Source: Enterobacterales bacterium (GTDB lineage: Bacteria; Pseudomonadota; Gammaproteobacteria; Enterobacterales; Enterobacteriaceae). From it: DNA of 57,592 bases. The position numbers and the translations under genes are program-made. Location of the stretch: NCBI GenBank assembly GCA_015655145.1, contig JAATFO010000091.1, positions 1 through 57,592 of the forward strand, written 5' to 3'. The first letter of the stretch is position 1. Each line of letters opens with the position of its first letter. Shown here one piece after another: positions 26,493-35,743 of this stretch. The notes beneath the pieces are model-generated. The model was given only the letters and a program-made list of their open reading frames with translations. It was not told where the DNA came from and did no database searches.

Positions 26493-28256
26493 TTAGCTCT
26501 GCGCCCAGACTCGGGGGGACTCCACTTGCTGATTGCCTGCTGCCGAACTTTGTGAGGCAGTGAGTACCTGGTTAGCACCTTCTTTCACTCCTTCCTTCGC
26601 GCCCTCTTTCAATCCTTCCTTAGCACCGTCTTTCACCCCTTCCTTGACTCCGTCCATAGTGCCCTGTTTCGCACCTTCCTTGATGCCTTCCTTAGCCCCC
26701 TGTTTCACGCCTTCTTTCACCGCTGTTGTAATTGCTACGCGCCCTATATTTGCGGCCAGGCCGGCTGCGCCAACGCCGGGAATAAGCACAGTCAGGAAGC
26801 TCAATGCATCAAGCAATTTATAGATACCCCCCCCTTTTTCTTTCTTCTGATCCGGCTGGGTTTCCTGGCCTGCATTCATATCCTGCTTCGCAGAAGCGGA
26901 TATGGGATCGTTTGCCGGTGGCGAGTACTGCGGTGACGAGGCCACCTGATTAGAGCCTTTACGGATAAAAGCATCAATGTCGCCTTTACCAATGCTTTGG
27001 TCGTTGGCCTTGTTAAAGAAGTTGCCGCCAGCGCCATGTTTACCGTTATCCAGCATTGAAAACAACATTGAGTTTGGCTGGCTGAGCAAGTTGGCTGCAT
27101 CGCGTACCTCCTGGCTATTACTCTCGTTGTTGGCAATTTTGGTGAGTTTATCTGTATTTATGCTGCCGCCTTTGAAAAAGATATCTTCATTATTTTTGAT
27201 AGTATCGAGCGCGTTGTTCTCCTGTGAAGAGAGCTTTACATTGTAAGAGGCCAGGTCGCACATGCGGTCGCGTGAAACGCTGGCATTGGGATCATCCTTG
27301 CCGGTGAATTGCTGCCATTCGTCAGGATGATCAGTAAAATATTTTGCCGCGGCAGACACTTGCGGCGGGCATTTGCCCATATCCTGCGACCCATCGGCGA
27401 TCTTTTGCAGCGTCTCCAGATTGATGTTTTTCGGCATGCTTTCTGAATAAAGATAAAGTTCGCGCATGGCATCGTTGGCGGTCATTTCGCGGGTAGCTGA
27501 ACCCGGTTTTGCATCTGAGGGTACATAGTCGTGGGTATAACTCTCTGATTTTGCATTGGCATATTGCTTGATTTCCGGGTTTTCTTGCCAGGTACGAATG
27601 TCTTTGGAACTGATTTTGCCATCGCTTTTGCCATTCTTCGCGGAATCAATTGCAGCAAGCATATCCGGATTTTTCAGTAGTGTATCCAGTGCCTTTTTTT
27701 CATCGCTTGGGGTATCAGGATCATCGCGCAGTTTCTCTAATCCTTCACGGTTCTGGGCTTTTCCCAACAGTTTTTCATGCTGGCCCAGCGTGGTAATCAC
27801 CTGTTCAAACGACATTTGGTCACTGCTGCTGGAATCACTTGACGACACCTGACCACTCTGGCTGGAATCACTTGACGGCAAGGTCTGATCGGCCCCCTGA
27901 GACGTAGTGCCAATATTGTCTGACGACGGTGCGCCAGAAATAAACGACATTATCTGTGAGAGAAAGGATTCGAACGACGCTACGCCACCCTGTACGTTTT
28001 TATCAGGAGTCGTTGAGTTCTTATCAGGAGTCGTTGAGTTCTTATCAGGGGTATTTGAGTTTTTATCAGGGGTATTTGAGTTTTTGTTAGGGGACAAATC
28101 CACCCCGGAGGGGCTGGACGATGTATAGGAGATAGTATTTGAATCACCCCCTTTTTTGTCAGGTTGCGCTGGCACGGACGTGCTCCCTCCTTTGTCAGGC
28201 GTATCAGTATTACGTGGTGCGCTAAAAGTTGAGGGTGAATAGCCAGAAACACGCAT
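26493..28256 (-). CDS. hrpK: HrpK-type type III secretion translocator (NolX/HrpF-like)
   Basis: 587 residues. The N-terminal ~90 residues are Ser/Thr/Pro/Asn/Asp-rich and disordered, as expected for a type III secretion signal region, with tandem NTPDKNS-type repeats. The middle has the HrpK/NolX/HrpF core, including LLKNPDMLAAIDSAKNGKSD followed by GKISSKDIRTW, an EF-hand-like unit typical of this group, with a related unit near QSIGKGDIDAFIRKG. A hydrophobic segment (LLDALSFLTVLIPGVGAAGL, about 490-510) could insert into host membrane. The tail is an 11-residue-type repeat of KEGA/KEGV units. HrpK/HrpF proteins help deliver effectors across the plant plasma membrane. ATG 28256 has GGAAGG eight bases upstream and a hrp box at 28295-28322. 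The rest of a hrp cluster is not in the window. Confidence 0.82.
   Translation of the reverse strand: MRVSGYSPSTFSAPRNTDTPDKGGSTSVPAQPDKKGGDSNTISYTSSSPSGVDLSPNKNSNTPDKNSNTPDKNSTTPDKNSTTPDKNVQGGVASFESFLSQIMSFISGAPSSDNIGTTSQGADQTLPSSDSSQSGQVSSSDSSSSDQMSFEQVITTLGQHEKLLGKAQNREGLEKLRDDPDTPSDEKKALDTLLKNPDMLAAIDSAKNGKSDGKISSKDIRTWQENPEIKQYANAKSESYTHDYVPSDAKPGSATREMTANDAMRELYLYSESMPKNINLETLQKIADGSQDMGKCPPQVSAAAKYFTDHPDEWQQFTGKDDPNASVSRDRMCDLASYNVKLSSQENNALDTIKNNEDIFFKGGSINTDKLTKIANNESNSQEVRDAANLLSQPNSMLFSMLDNGKHGAGGNFFNKANDQSIGKGDIDAFIRKGSNQVASSPQYSPPANDPISASAKQDMNAGQETQPDQKKEKGGGIYKLLDALSFLTVLIPGVGAAGLAANIGRVAITTAVKEGVKQGAKEGIKEGAKQGTMDGVKEGVKDGAKEGLKEGAKEGVKEGANQVLTASQSSAAGNQQVESPRVWAQS
26574..26720 (-). 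repeat. KEGAKxG-type coding repeat at the HrpK C-terminus
   Basis: The last ~50 codons before the final tail repeat a four-residue K-x/E-G-A/V step (for example KEGVKQGAKEGIKEGAK). In DNA this is a degenerate 12-bp periodicity built of CTTC/CTTT and GCACC/TCACT blocks. It predicts a long charged amphipathic helix next to the hydrophobic segment. Confidence 0.8.
27997..28093 (-). repeat. 21-bp tandem repeat in the hrpK N-terminal region
   Basis: Four full 21-bp units (27997-28017, 28018-28038, 28039-28059, 28060-28080) and a partial fifth encode the NTPDKNS/TTPDKNS series. Units 1-2 and 3-4 differ at a few third positions (GGAGTCG versus GGGGTAT), so the array grew by pairwise duplication. 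Copy number is likely variable between strains. Confidence 0.85.
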
Positions 28257-28294
28257 TGATTTTTCCTTCCATTAAAAGAGGAGATTATGTTCAC

Positions 28295-28322
28295 TGTGTA
28301 GTTCTCCCTTAGCGAAAGTTCC
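28295..28322 (-). promoter_or_regulatory. hrp box (HrpL sigma factor promoter) of hrpK
   Basis: On the minus strand GGAACT (28322-28317), 15 bases, then CTACACA (28301-28295). This fits the HrpL consensus GGAACC-N15/16-CCACNNA with one mismatch in each half. The box ends about 38 bases before the hrpK ATG. It implies that hrpK belongs to the HrpL regulon and that a T3SS cluster exists elsewhere in this genome. Confidence 0.75.
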
Positions 28323-28553
28323 GCACGTTGAGTTAAAATTTGATAAACAGGTATAGATGCTATTGATCTTTGTCACCCAGAACATGTTGCCGACAGATAC
28401 GCCCGTGAAAAGGTTGTCTGGCTGTCACTCAGGCCGTATTGTAGAAACGGACAATGCCCCTTCAGAACGGGCTGAACCGCTTCGGAAAACCAGGGCAATT
28501 CAGGGTTGAATAAACATGGAAAATGATGATTTTTCGCCAGAAAGGAATTATTG

Positions 28554-29132
28554 ATGAGCTGGAAACAACACGCACCCGCGAGGCTGGAGAATAAAAATAT
28601 ACTTTTACGAACAGTGCAGGAGGCAGACCGGGAAGCGCTTCGCGAACTGGCGCGTGATAGCCATATATGGAAATATTTTGTCGCCCGGGTCAGCAATGAC
28701 GTTGAATTTGATGATTTTTTCAACAGCATGCTGAACGCTCAGGGGAGCGGTAGTCGGGTGGTATTTATTGTTATTGATAAAATTTCCAGTAATATTGCGG
28801 GAAGTATGAGTTTTAGTAATATGGTTGAGCAGGAAGCGCGTCTGGAAATTGGCTGGTCATGGTTGGGTAAGGCATTTCGTGGCAGGGGAGTGAATCGCCA
28901 GGCGAAATACCTGCTTATGGAACACGCGTTTGAAACACTAAAAGCAATCCGTGTCGAATTCAAAACAGATGTTTTAAACCTTCAGGCCCGGGCCGGATTA
29001 CGCAATATTGGTGCGACTGAGGAAGGAACGCTTCGTAGTTTCAATTTTATGCCTGACGGACGTCGGCGTGATGCTATTTATTATAGCGTGCTTGACTCTG
29101 AATGGCCTGAGTTAAAAAAAAGATTGCAGTAG
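28554..29132 (+). CDS. GNAT N-acetyltransferase (RimJ/RimL type)
   Basis: 192 residues. Opens with RLENKNILLRTVQEADREAL and has the acetyl-CoA-binding segment SWLGKAFRGRGVNRQAKYLLMEHAF and the late KTDVLNLQARAGLRNIGATEEGTLRSF, all typical of RimJ/RimL acetyltransferases. ATG 28554 with AAGGAA at 28542-28547; TTG 28551 is an alternative. Divergent from hrpK; substrate unknown. The family includes ribosomal-protein and small-molecule acetylases. Confidence 0.85.
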   Translation: MSWKQHAPARLENKNILLRTVQEADREALRELARDSHIWKYFVARVSNDVEFDDFFNSMLNAQGSGSRVVFIVIDKISSNIAGSMSFSNMVEQEARLEIGWSWLGKAFRGRGVNRQAKYLLMEHAFETLKAIRVEFKTDVLNLQARAGLRNIGATEEGTLRSFNFMPDGRRRDAIYYSVLDSEWPELKKRLQ

Positions 29133-29326
29133 CATGAATGTGGTACCTCCGGCAAGGGGGATCAATGAGTTTGTGTCGTTGATCATAGTAATATTTGGCT
29201 ATTTCAGCAACACAGTATCATTTGTTCTTCCATTAATTAAAATTTGGAGTTTATAAGTCAGTTAAATTTTGTTGAGCTGGTTCATGTTTATACAACAGGC
29301 AGTCCAACATAGAAAAAGGTAACGCT

Positions 29327-30241
29327 ATGCGTACATCAGATTATATCAGGTTATTGTTTCTTGCGGCGATATGGGGCGCCAGTTTTCTTTTTATGAAAAT
29401 TGCCGTGCCTGAATTTGGTGCCGTTAATACTGCTTTTCTGCGAGTGTTTTTTGGTTTTGTCGGCCTGGCGGCAATCATTTTTTTATTGAAATCCCGCTAT
29501 TATTTTGATGGGAAGTTTAAATCATCAATGTTACTTGGTGTCATTAATTCAGGACTGCCTTTTTTTATGTATTGTCTGGCGGCTAAATGGTTGCCAACCG
29601 GTTATTCTGCAATATTTAATGCGACTACACCACTGATGGGCGCATTGATTGGCTTTTCTTTCTTTGGTGAAAAGTTGACCATGCGAAAATGGGGTGGCGT
29701 AGTGCTTGGGCTGGCCGGAATTATGGTTATTACCACGGTTGGCGAGGTAAATTCAACCACCAGTACAGTGGCTGGTGTTGTAGCTTGCCTGGTCGCGACA
29801 GGCTGCTATGGTGTGGCCGGTTTTTTGACGCGTCGCTGGATATCCGATAGGGGAGGGTTGGATCCTAAAATGGTGGCTTTTGGCAGCCAGATTGGCGCGA
29901 CGCTATTTTTGCTTCCCTTCTTTCTCTGGTCTGTTGATCACGGACCAGAGATAAACTGGCTTCAGGGAAAGGTTTGGGCCAGCGTCATTGCCGTCGGTCT
30001 TATTTGTACTGCACTGGCTTATATTCTTTTTTTTCGGCTGATCAGCGATATTGGTCCTATGCGTTCATTAACCGTGACATTCCTGATCCCACCTTTTGCT
30101 GTTTTATGGGGATATTTTGTCCTGGGAGAAACCATTAACAAAGGTTTTATTGTCGGTGCGCTGATTGTCTGTATTGCGGTATGGATGATTGTTAGTCCGG
30201 GAAAGAGCGCGGCTGTCATTAAACGTGAAGTCGTTAAATAG
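29327..30241 (+). CDS. EamA/DMT-family drug or metabolite exporter
   Basis: 304 residues, ten membrane spans in two EamA repeats. The first repeat opens FLAAIWGASFLFMKIAVPEFG, the second ACLVATGCYGVAGFLTRRWI. The C-terminal VLGETINKGFIVGALIVCIAVWMI is characteristic. It exports an unknown metabolite. Single gene, about 195 bp after the GNAT gene with its own SD region (AAAAAGGTAACGC). Confidence 0.88.
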   Translation: MRTSDYIRLLFLAAIWGASFLFMKIAVPEFGAVNTAFLRVFFGFVGLAAIIFLLKSRYYFDGKFKSSMLLGVINSGLPFFMYCLAAKWLPTGYSAIFNATTPLMGALIGFSFFGEKLTMRKWGGVVLGLAGIMVITTVGEVNSTTSTVAGVVACLVATGCYGVAGFLTRRWISDRGGLDPKMVAFGSQIGATLFLLPFFLWSVDHGPEINWLQGKVWASVIAVGLICTALAYILFFRLISDIGPMRSLTVTFLIPPFAVLWGYFVLGETINKGFIVGALIVCIAVWMIVSPGKSAAVIKREVVK

Positions 30242-30333
30242 CATACGGTCAGTAAGTTACCTCCATATCGTTGACATAAAAGAATTTTTAGACCAACGAC
30301 GATCCTAACCAAACCGGTATCCCTGTGGGTTAT

Positions 30334-31215
30334 TTAGCGCTGCATACCCCAGCGTTTTACCGTCAACCTTTCCAGTGTGGAAAAAATCAGGCTTTCCACC
30401 AGCAGACCAATAATAATGACCGAAGCCAAACCGGCAAAAACGCGATCAGTAAATAACTCATTGCGGTTCTGGTAAATGTACCAGCCCAGTCCGCCTTTGC
30501 CACTGGAGGCGCCAAACACCAGCTCGGCCGCAATCAGCGTGCGCCAGGCGAAAGCCCAGCCAATTTTCAGACCGGAAAGAATGGACGGCAGCGCCGCCGG
30601 GATAAGAATATGCCAGACATAGCGAAACCCACGAAGACCATAATTGCGTCCGGCCATGCGCAACGTTTCAGAAACTGACATGAAACCAGACCAGGTCGTT
30701 AGCGCCATTGGCCACAGTACGGAATGAGTTAGCACAAAAACCAGGCTTTTCTCACCCAGACCAAACCACAATAGCGCTAGCGGCAGCAGGGCGATAGCAG
30801 GCAGTGGGTTAAGCATTGAGGTGAGCATACCAAGCAAATCGCGGCAAAGGCGGTTCGAGACGGCCAACGCGCTGAGCGCCAGCGCCAGCAGGCTTCCTGA
30901 TACATAGCCTTTTAATAATGTGCCGAGTGAAATCGCTATTTTAGTGGGAAGTTCGCCACTCAGCATATCGTCAATAAAGGCGCGCCATGTCTGAGTTACA
31001 CTGGGCAACAACAGATCATTTTGCTGCCACAGTGCGGCGGCCTGCCAGAGCAGCAGTAAAATTATCAGTAACCCGCTTTTTCGGATCCACGCGGTGTTCC
31101 ACAGGCGGGTGTACAGCGGCAGTGGTTGCTCAACGGTTTGCTGTTGTAGCGGGGTGAGTTCTTTCAGGTATTCAGGGCGGATCGGGGGCGCGGTTTTTGG
31201 CTGGGGTAACGTCAT
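30334..31215 (-). CDS. Sulfonate/taurine/nitrate-type ABC permease (SsuC/TauC-like)
   Basis: 293 residues with about six membrane spans after an extended N-terminus. EAA loop LRMAGRNYGLRGFRYVWHILIPAALPSILSGLKIGWAFAW-like, followed by LIAAELVFGASSGKGGLGWYIY, the SsuC/TauC signature. Overlaps the ATPase gene end by four bases. Third gene of a binding protein-ATPase-permease operon. Confidence 0.9.
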   Translation of the reverse strand: MTLPQPKTAPPIRPEYLKELTPLQQQTVEQPLPLYTRLWNTAWIRKSGLLIILLLLWQAAALWQQNDLLLPSVTQTWRAFIDDMLSGELPTKIAISLGTLLKGYVSGSLLALALSALAVSNRLCRDLLGMLTSMLNPLPAIALLPLALLWFGLGEKSLVFVLTHSVLWPMALTTWSGFMSVSETLRMAGRNYGLRGFRYVWHILIPAALPSILSGLKIGWAFAWRTLIAAELVFGASSGKGGLGWYIYQNRNELFTDRVFAGLASVIIIGLLVESLIFSTLERLTVKRWGMQR

Positions 31216-32063
31216 AATAGTACACTCGTCAACGGTGACAATGGTCCGGAAGCTGTCTGTGGTGCCAGGGGCTCAGGAGTAAACAGAAGATCGTGAATCC
31301 GCTGGGCGGTCAGTTGGAAAGATTCACGCCCGCTGTCTGTAAGGCTGAACTGGTGACTGTTTAGCTCGGCTCTGACCCGACCCGGATGCGGCGAGAGAAG
31401 TAATATACGGCTGCCAACGACCATTGCCTCTTCAATCGAATGGGTAACAAAGAGCAAAGTAAAGCGTTCATCTTCCCATAACCTCAGTAATTCTTCCTGC
31501 ATCTTACGCCGGGTCAACGCGTCCAGTGCGGCAAACGGCTCATCCATCAGTAACATTTTTGGTTGCATAGTTAAGGCACGAGCAATGGCAACGCGTTGCT
31601 TCATCCCGCCTGAAAGCGTATGAGGAAACGCATCAGCAAAGCCGGTCAGACCAACTTTATCTAAAAAATACAGCGCCCGTTCACGTGCTTCGCTTCGGCT
31701 TGCTTTACGACTTGCCAGCAGGGGGAAAAGTGTATTTTCCAGCACGGTTTTCCACGGTGGCAACTGATCAAACTCCTGAAAGACCATCATGCGATCCGGC
31801 CCCGGTTGTACAACGGGCTGGCCGTCAAGGTGAATTTCACCGTTGACCGGCGGTAAAAAGCCACCAATTGATTTTAACAGGCTGGATTTGCCACAGCCGG
31901 ATGGGCCGAGCAAAATAAATCGGTCGCCAGGCCAGACATCAAAGCTGACGTCATGCGTCGCGCGGACCAGGCGGTGGCGTGTTCGATATTCCAGACCCAG
32001 ACCACGAACCTGCAACAGCGGACCAGGGAATAAATCCGTCATAGGCGGTGCCTCTGATGCCAT
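31212..32063 (-). CDS. Sulfonate/taurine-type ABC ATPase (SsuB/TauB-like)
   Basis: 283 residues with Walker A GPSGCGKSS, Q-loop FQEFDQLPPWKTV, signature LSGGMKQRVAIARAL, Walker B LLMDEPFAALDALTR and His switch VTHSIEEA. This motif set (LPPWKT, FAALDALTR) is typical of the SsuB/TauB/NrtD group. An in-frame ATG at 32042 with AGAGG upstream is an alternative start. Energises import with the adjacent permease and binding protein. Confidence 0.9.
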   Translation of the reverse strand: MASEAPPMTDLFPGPLLQVRGLGLEYRTRHRLVRATHDVSFDVWPGDRFILLGPSGCGKSSLLKSIGGFLPPVNGEIHLDGQPVVQPGPDRMMVFQEFDQLPPWKTVLENTLFPLLASRKASRSEARERALYFLDKVGLTGFADAFPHTLSGGMKQRVAIARALTMQPKMLLMDEPFAALDALTRRKMQEELLRLWEDERFTLLFVTHSIEEAMVVGSRILLLSPHPGRVRAELNSHQFSLTDSGRESFQLTAQRIHDLLFTPEPLAPQTASGPLSPLTSVLL

Positions 32064-32075
32064 CTGCGGCTGGGA

Positions 32076-33098
32076 TTAGCTGCCGGGATTGACATAAGCT
32101 TCCGGGAAGAAATAGTCTTTCCACGAATCGGCTTTATTTTTCAGTATGCCAAGTTGATGTAATTTTTCGGCATAAACAAATGTACGCTCTGGTGAAACAG
32201 TAAAATCAATTTCTGGGTCTTCAACGATTTTTTGCACCAGGGGCAAGGGGAGCTTAGATTTTTCTGTACGAATATAGGTGCGCGCCGCATCAGCTTTGTC
32301 AGTTTTAATAATCTGTGAGGCTTCTGTCAGTGCGGCATAAAAAGCCCGATAGGTTTTGGGGTTCTGGTCATGGTATTTTTGCGTGGTATAAAGCACATTG
32401 AACGTACCAGGGCCTCCTAACACGTCATAAGAACTGAGAATTTTATGTACGTTAGGGTGTGCCAGCGCCTGATACTGGAAAGGCGGGCTGGAAAAGTGGG
32501 CGGTAATTTCTGTACCGCCTGAAATTAAGGCGGCATTTGCATCCGGATGGGGAAGGCTGATGCTGATAGCGTCGAAACGTTTAAACTCGCTGGCGCCATA
32601 CTGTTTAGCGGTCTCTATTTGCAATGTCCGCGACTGGAAGCCTACACCTGCCGCTGGCACCGCAATACGATCTTTTTCCGTCAGGTCGCTAATTTTTTTC
32701 ACTGCCGGGTTGTTACTGAGCAGATAGTTCGGCATCGAGCCGAGCGAGGCAATCGCCTTTACGTTCTGGCGCCCATGGGTACGATCCCATACTGTCAGCA
32801 TGGGGGGAACGCCAGCGGAAGCCACATCCAGCGCGCCCGATAATAAAGCTTCATTAATCGCCGTTGCACCGGACAGCGTTCGCCATTCAACCTTAATATC
32901 CAGCCCTTGTTCTTTACCGTGCTTTTCAATTAAGTGCCGATCATGGACTACATCAAGAATCAAATATCCGATGCCAAATTGTTGGGCAATACTGATATTC
33001 CCTTCCGCATAAGCAGACTGAGCAACGCCGCCCAGCATAGCCAATAACACCGCACCACCAACAGAGGCCAGATGACGCTGACGAAAATAATTTTTCAT
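32076..33098 (-). CDS. Sulfonate/taurine/thiamine-precursor-type ABC binding protein (SsuA/TauA-like)
   Basis: 340 residues, with signal peptide to about AYA-EGN. The mature region has LSGATAINEALLSGALDVASAGVPPMLTVWDR and IAVPAAGVGFQSRTLQ, features of NMT1/SsuA-type periplasmic proteins that bind alkanesulfonates, taurine, nitrate or HMP precursors. First gene of its operon, 13 bp before the ATPase. No desulfonating oxygenase adjoins, so the ligand stays open. Confidence 0.88.
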   Translation of the reverse strand: MKNYFRQRHLASVGGAVLLAMLGGVAQSAYAEGNISIAQQFGIGYLILDVVHDRHLIEKHGKEQGLDIKVEWRTLSGATAINEALLSGALDVASAGVPPMLTVWDRTHGRQNVKAIASLGSMPNYLLSNNPAVKKISDLTEKDRIAVPAAGVGFQSRTLQIETAKQYGASEFKRFDAISISLPHPDANAALISGGTEITAHFSSPPFQYQALAHPNVHKILSSYDVLGGPGTFNVLYTTQKYHDQNPKTYRAFYAALTEASQIIKTDKADAARTYIRTEKSKLPLPLVQKIVEDPEIDFTVSPERTFVYAEKLHQLGILKNKADSWKDYFFPEAYVNPGS

Positions 33099-33414
33099 AT
33101 ATTATCTCAACAGTTTTTTATATATTTTAGGACATGCGTTAACCACAGTTGTGGCACCATAAAGGGGAGGGGGACGTAATGTGAAATTCTTTTTCGCTAT
33201 ATTAAATAATCGATGTGGATAACCTGACTGCTATTGCTAATAATGAATAACGATAGCATAAATCAGCGTTTGCTTGCTGTTTAATAAGATGGGCTATTTG
33301 TTTTTGTTTTATAGCGTGGATAACCGTGAAGATATGCCTTTGGGCGATCCATTATCGCATTATTGATACACGCGGGTGGCAGGCAGTCATTCTGGTGTGT
33401 CCTCCGTTGTCGGT
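33099..33414. other. Intergenic stretch without a supported gene
   Basis: About 315 bp, AT-rich, between the binding-protein start and the MFS stop, both minus-strand genes. It probably holds the promoter of the importer operon and a transcript end. I see no gene, dyad or repeat that I would defend. Confidence 0.5.
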
Positions 33415-34626
33415 TTATTTCGTTGCGTTTCTGATTGGTATGAGTAACGGCAGTATGCAAAGTACCAGTAATGCGACGATAATCAGCATTTGCTTGATTC
33501 CGATCACATCGCCAGCCATACCGTAAACGACGGGCATTAAAGCCCCACATCCTAATGATGCCGTGTAGAAAATAGCGAACGCGCGTGTTTGCTGTTGCGG
33601 GCTGGATAGCTCGGCAACGGTACCGTACAGCACAGACGAGGTGCCATTCAATGCAATACCCAGAGGGATCAACAGGATATAATTAACCTGTAACGGTGCG
33701 AAAGCCATCCCTGCTACGATTACTGCTGTTATCACTTCGCTGACAGCGACGGTCTTGAGGATGCCTGCTCGTGGGGCAAGTATTCCAAAAACCAGCTTGC
33801 CGAATGCGCCGCCAATAAATATCGCCGTCAATGAAAAGCCAACCTGACTTGCTGATGCCCCTTTTGCCGCCATCAAAAAAGGGAGAAAAGTCAGTGTGCC
33901 GGTTCGCGTTGCGTTGTCGATGCTACCAATCACACACAGCGAAGTGAACGCACGTTTTCGCAGTGAATCCGTCGGTAACGATTTCAGTTGTTCAGGTTGG
34001 TGCGGTGTTGCCTCGTCCTGTACGTCGGTGACAGACGAATGTTGGCGCGGTGCTGTTTTCCTGATATCGGCAGGCAGTAGAATCGACAGGCTAATTGTGA
34101 CAAGGAAACCAAGGATGGCGATTAACTGAAGTGCGGTTCCCCAGGAAATAACCAGCAGACAGGCAGAAAGAATACTTGGGATCACCCCTTTGCCAACATC
34201 ACCAAAGAAATTGTATGTGCTTAACGCAACGCGAACATGTTTAACGGGGTAATACTGCGTAATAAAGCTGGAAGACAAAGGGTGCTGAACGCTGGCGCCC
34301 AGTCCTCCCATTACGATCAGTAGCATGAGCTGAGTTTGGGTAGCTGAAAGTCCATACAGCAACAAAGCAACCGTTAGCAGTAGCGTGCCGGCAATTAATA
34401 TTTTGCGCTCGCCGTATCTTTTTCCTAATTCTCCCGCAGGAATTTGACAGGCAGACATGGCGCCGGAGAACAGCATTTTAAGTAAACCGATATGGGCCAT
34501 CGAGAGTCCAAATTGCTGTTGCCAGAGTGCAAAGAGGACATAGTGCATGTCGGTAGCGCCATCATGAAAAAGGTGGGCAAGACTGGTTGCTCCCAGCACC
34601 TTGCGACTCTGTTGTTTATGGTCCAC
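33415..34626 (-). CDS. MFS transporter (Fsr/fosmidomycin-resistance-like)
   Basis: 403 residues, twelve predicted spans in two six-span halves separated by a hydrophilic linker (residues about 190-225, rich in Pro/Gln/Glu). The opening SLAHLFHDGATDMHYVLFALW is characteristic of the Fsr branch of the major facilitator superfamily, proton-driven exporters. Its start lies inside the end of a 47-codon upstream gene (11-base overlap), suggesting coupled translation. Confidence 0.88.
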   Translation of the reverse strand: MDHKQQSRKVLGATSLAHLFHDGATDMHYVLFALWQQQFGLSMAHIGLLKMLFSGAMSACQIPAGELGKRYGERKILIAGTLLLTVALLLYGLSATQTQLMLLIVMGGLGASVQHPLSSSFITQYYPVKHVRVALSTYNFFGDVGKGVIPSILSACLLVISWGTALQLIAILGFLVTISLSILLPADIRKTAPRQHSSVTDVQDEATPHQPEQLKSLPTDSLRKRAFTSLCVIGSIDNATRTGTLTFLPFLMAAKGASASQVGFSLTAIFIGGAFGKLVFGILAPRAGILKTVAVSEVITAVIVAGMAFAPLQVNYILLIPLGIALNGTSSVLYGTVAELSSPQQQTRAFAIFYTASLGCGALMPVVYGMAGDVIGIKQMLIIVALLVLCILPLLIPIRNATK

Positions 34627-34759
34627 TCCTTAATTTGTTTGATGGCTGGAATCCGTGTTCAGGCTCATTAATCACTCTCTGGGTTGTTAATTTATTGATG
34701 ATCAGCAACAACACCAGCATGGCAATAATCGGGTATTCAGTAAAACGGTTTTTGCTCAT
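34616..34759 (-). CDS. Small single-span membrane protein, coupled to the MFS gene
   Basis: 47 codons starting MSKNRFTEYPIIAMLVLLLI, with one strongly hydrophobic helix (about residues 9-22) and a polar tail NEPEHGFQPSNKLRSGP. ATG 34759 is preceded by AGAGGTCGTC. It overlaps the MFS start by 11 bases. No family recognised; small membrane partners of exporters are known, so an accessory role is possible but unproven. Confidence 0.5.
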   Translation of the reverse strand: MSKNRFTEYPIIAMLVLLLIINKLTTQRVINEPEHGFQPSNKLRSGP

Positions 34760-34917
34760 GACGACCTCTTTATATTGGCAATGCCTGCATGCCGTAAGCG
34801 CGCTAAAGTGAATGGCGTTACTTGTTCCCGATGTTGACCCGAGAGACATGTATTGCCGCCGCAGATCTGCGATCCATGGCCTTCCAGCTACCGATACCGT
34901 CAGTCAGATATCGCTGT

Positions 34918-35743
34918 TCAGGACAAAATCACCCGCTTTTCACGGCATACCGAGAAGATAAACACACCTATAAACAGCAGTGCGAACAAGACAACAATGG
35001 TTGGCCCGGGGGCACTGTCGAGGAAAAATGACAGATAAGTACCACTAAAACAGACCGCCACGGATAGCACCATTGAACAGATCATCACCGATGAAAAAGT
35101 GCGCATTAGCAGAATAGCAATGGCGCCGGGGGCGATCAGTAGGGCAATTGAGAGCACAATACCCACCGCCTTCAGCGTGGCGACAATGGTCAGTGCGATC
35201 ATACTCAGCAGCCCGTAATGTAACAGCGCCGTGTTCAGCCCGCATGCTTTTGCCTGATGTGGATCAAAAGCATATAGTACTAAATCTCGCCATCTAACAG
35301 CGATAATCAGCGCTATGACACCGGCAATAGCGCCGCTTTGCAACATATCGCCCCAGCATATCGCCAAACAAAATAGGGTCGAGATGGACCTCGGATTTGA
35401 CTGAAATATAGATAATCAGCCCGGTAGCAAACATGCCGGAGAAGACAATCCCCATCACGGTATCCTGCTTGATACGGCTATTCTCTTTCAAGTAACCGGT
35501 AGCCAGTGCGCAGAAGAGTCCGGCACAAAACGCGCCAATGGCGAGAGGAATGCCAAGGACCCAGGCGATCACCACCCCAGGAAATACCGCATGGCTCATG
35601 GCATCCCCCATGAGTGACCAGCCCTTAATCACCATAAAGCTGGAGAGCAGGGCACAGGGGATGGCGACGATCACCGAAATACTTAGCGCGGCGTTCATAA
35701 AATCAAACTGAAACGGGCTGAGTAGTCGTTGCGTGATATTCAT
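34918..35743 (-). pseudogene. yfeD: Metal ABC permease YfeD/SitD, frameshifted
   Basis: The first part (from ATG 35743, overlapping yfeC's stop as ATGA) reads as a normal ABC-3 permease down to HLDPILFGDMLG. There the frame changes: the expected bridge of a few residues before GDMLQSGAIAG is missing at about 35350, and the rest (GAIAGVIALIIAVRWRDLVLY onward) continues in another frame to the stop at 34918. A deletion of about 11 bp between two GATATG copies explains it. Function in manganese/iron uptake is therefore probably lost. Confidence 0.82.
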
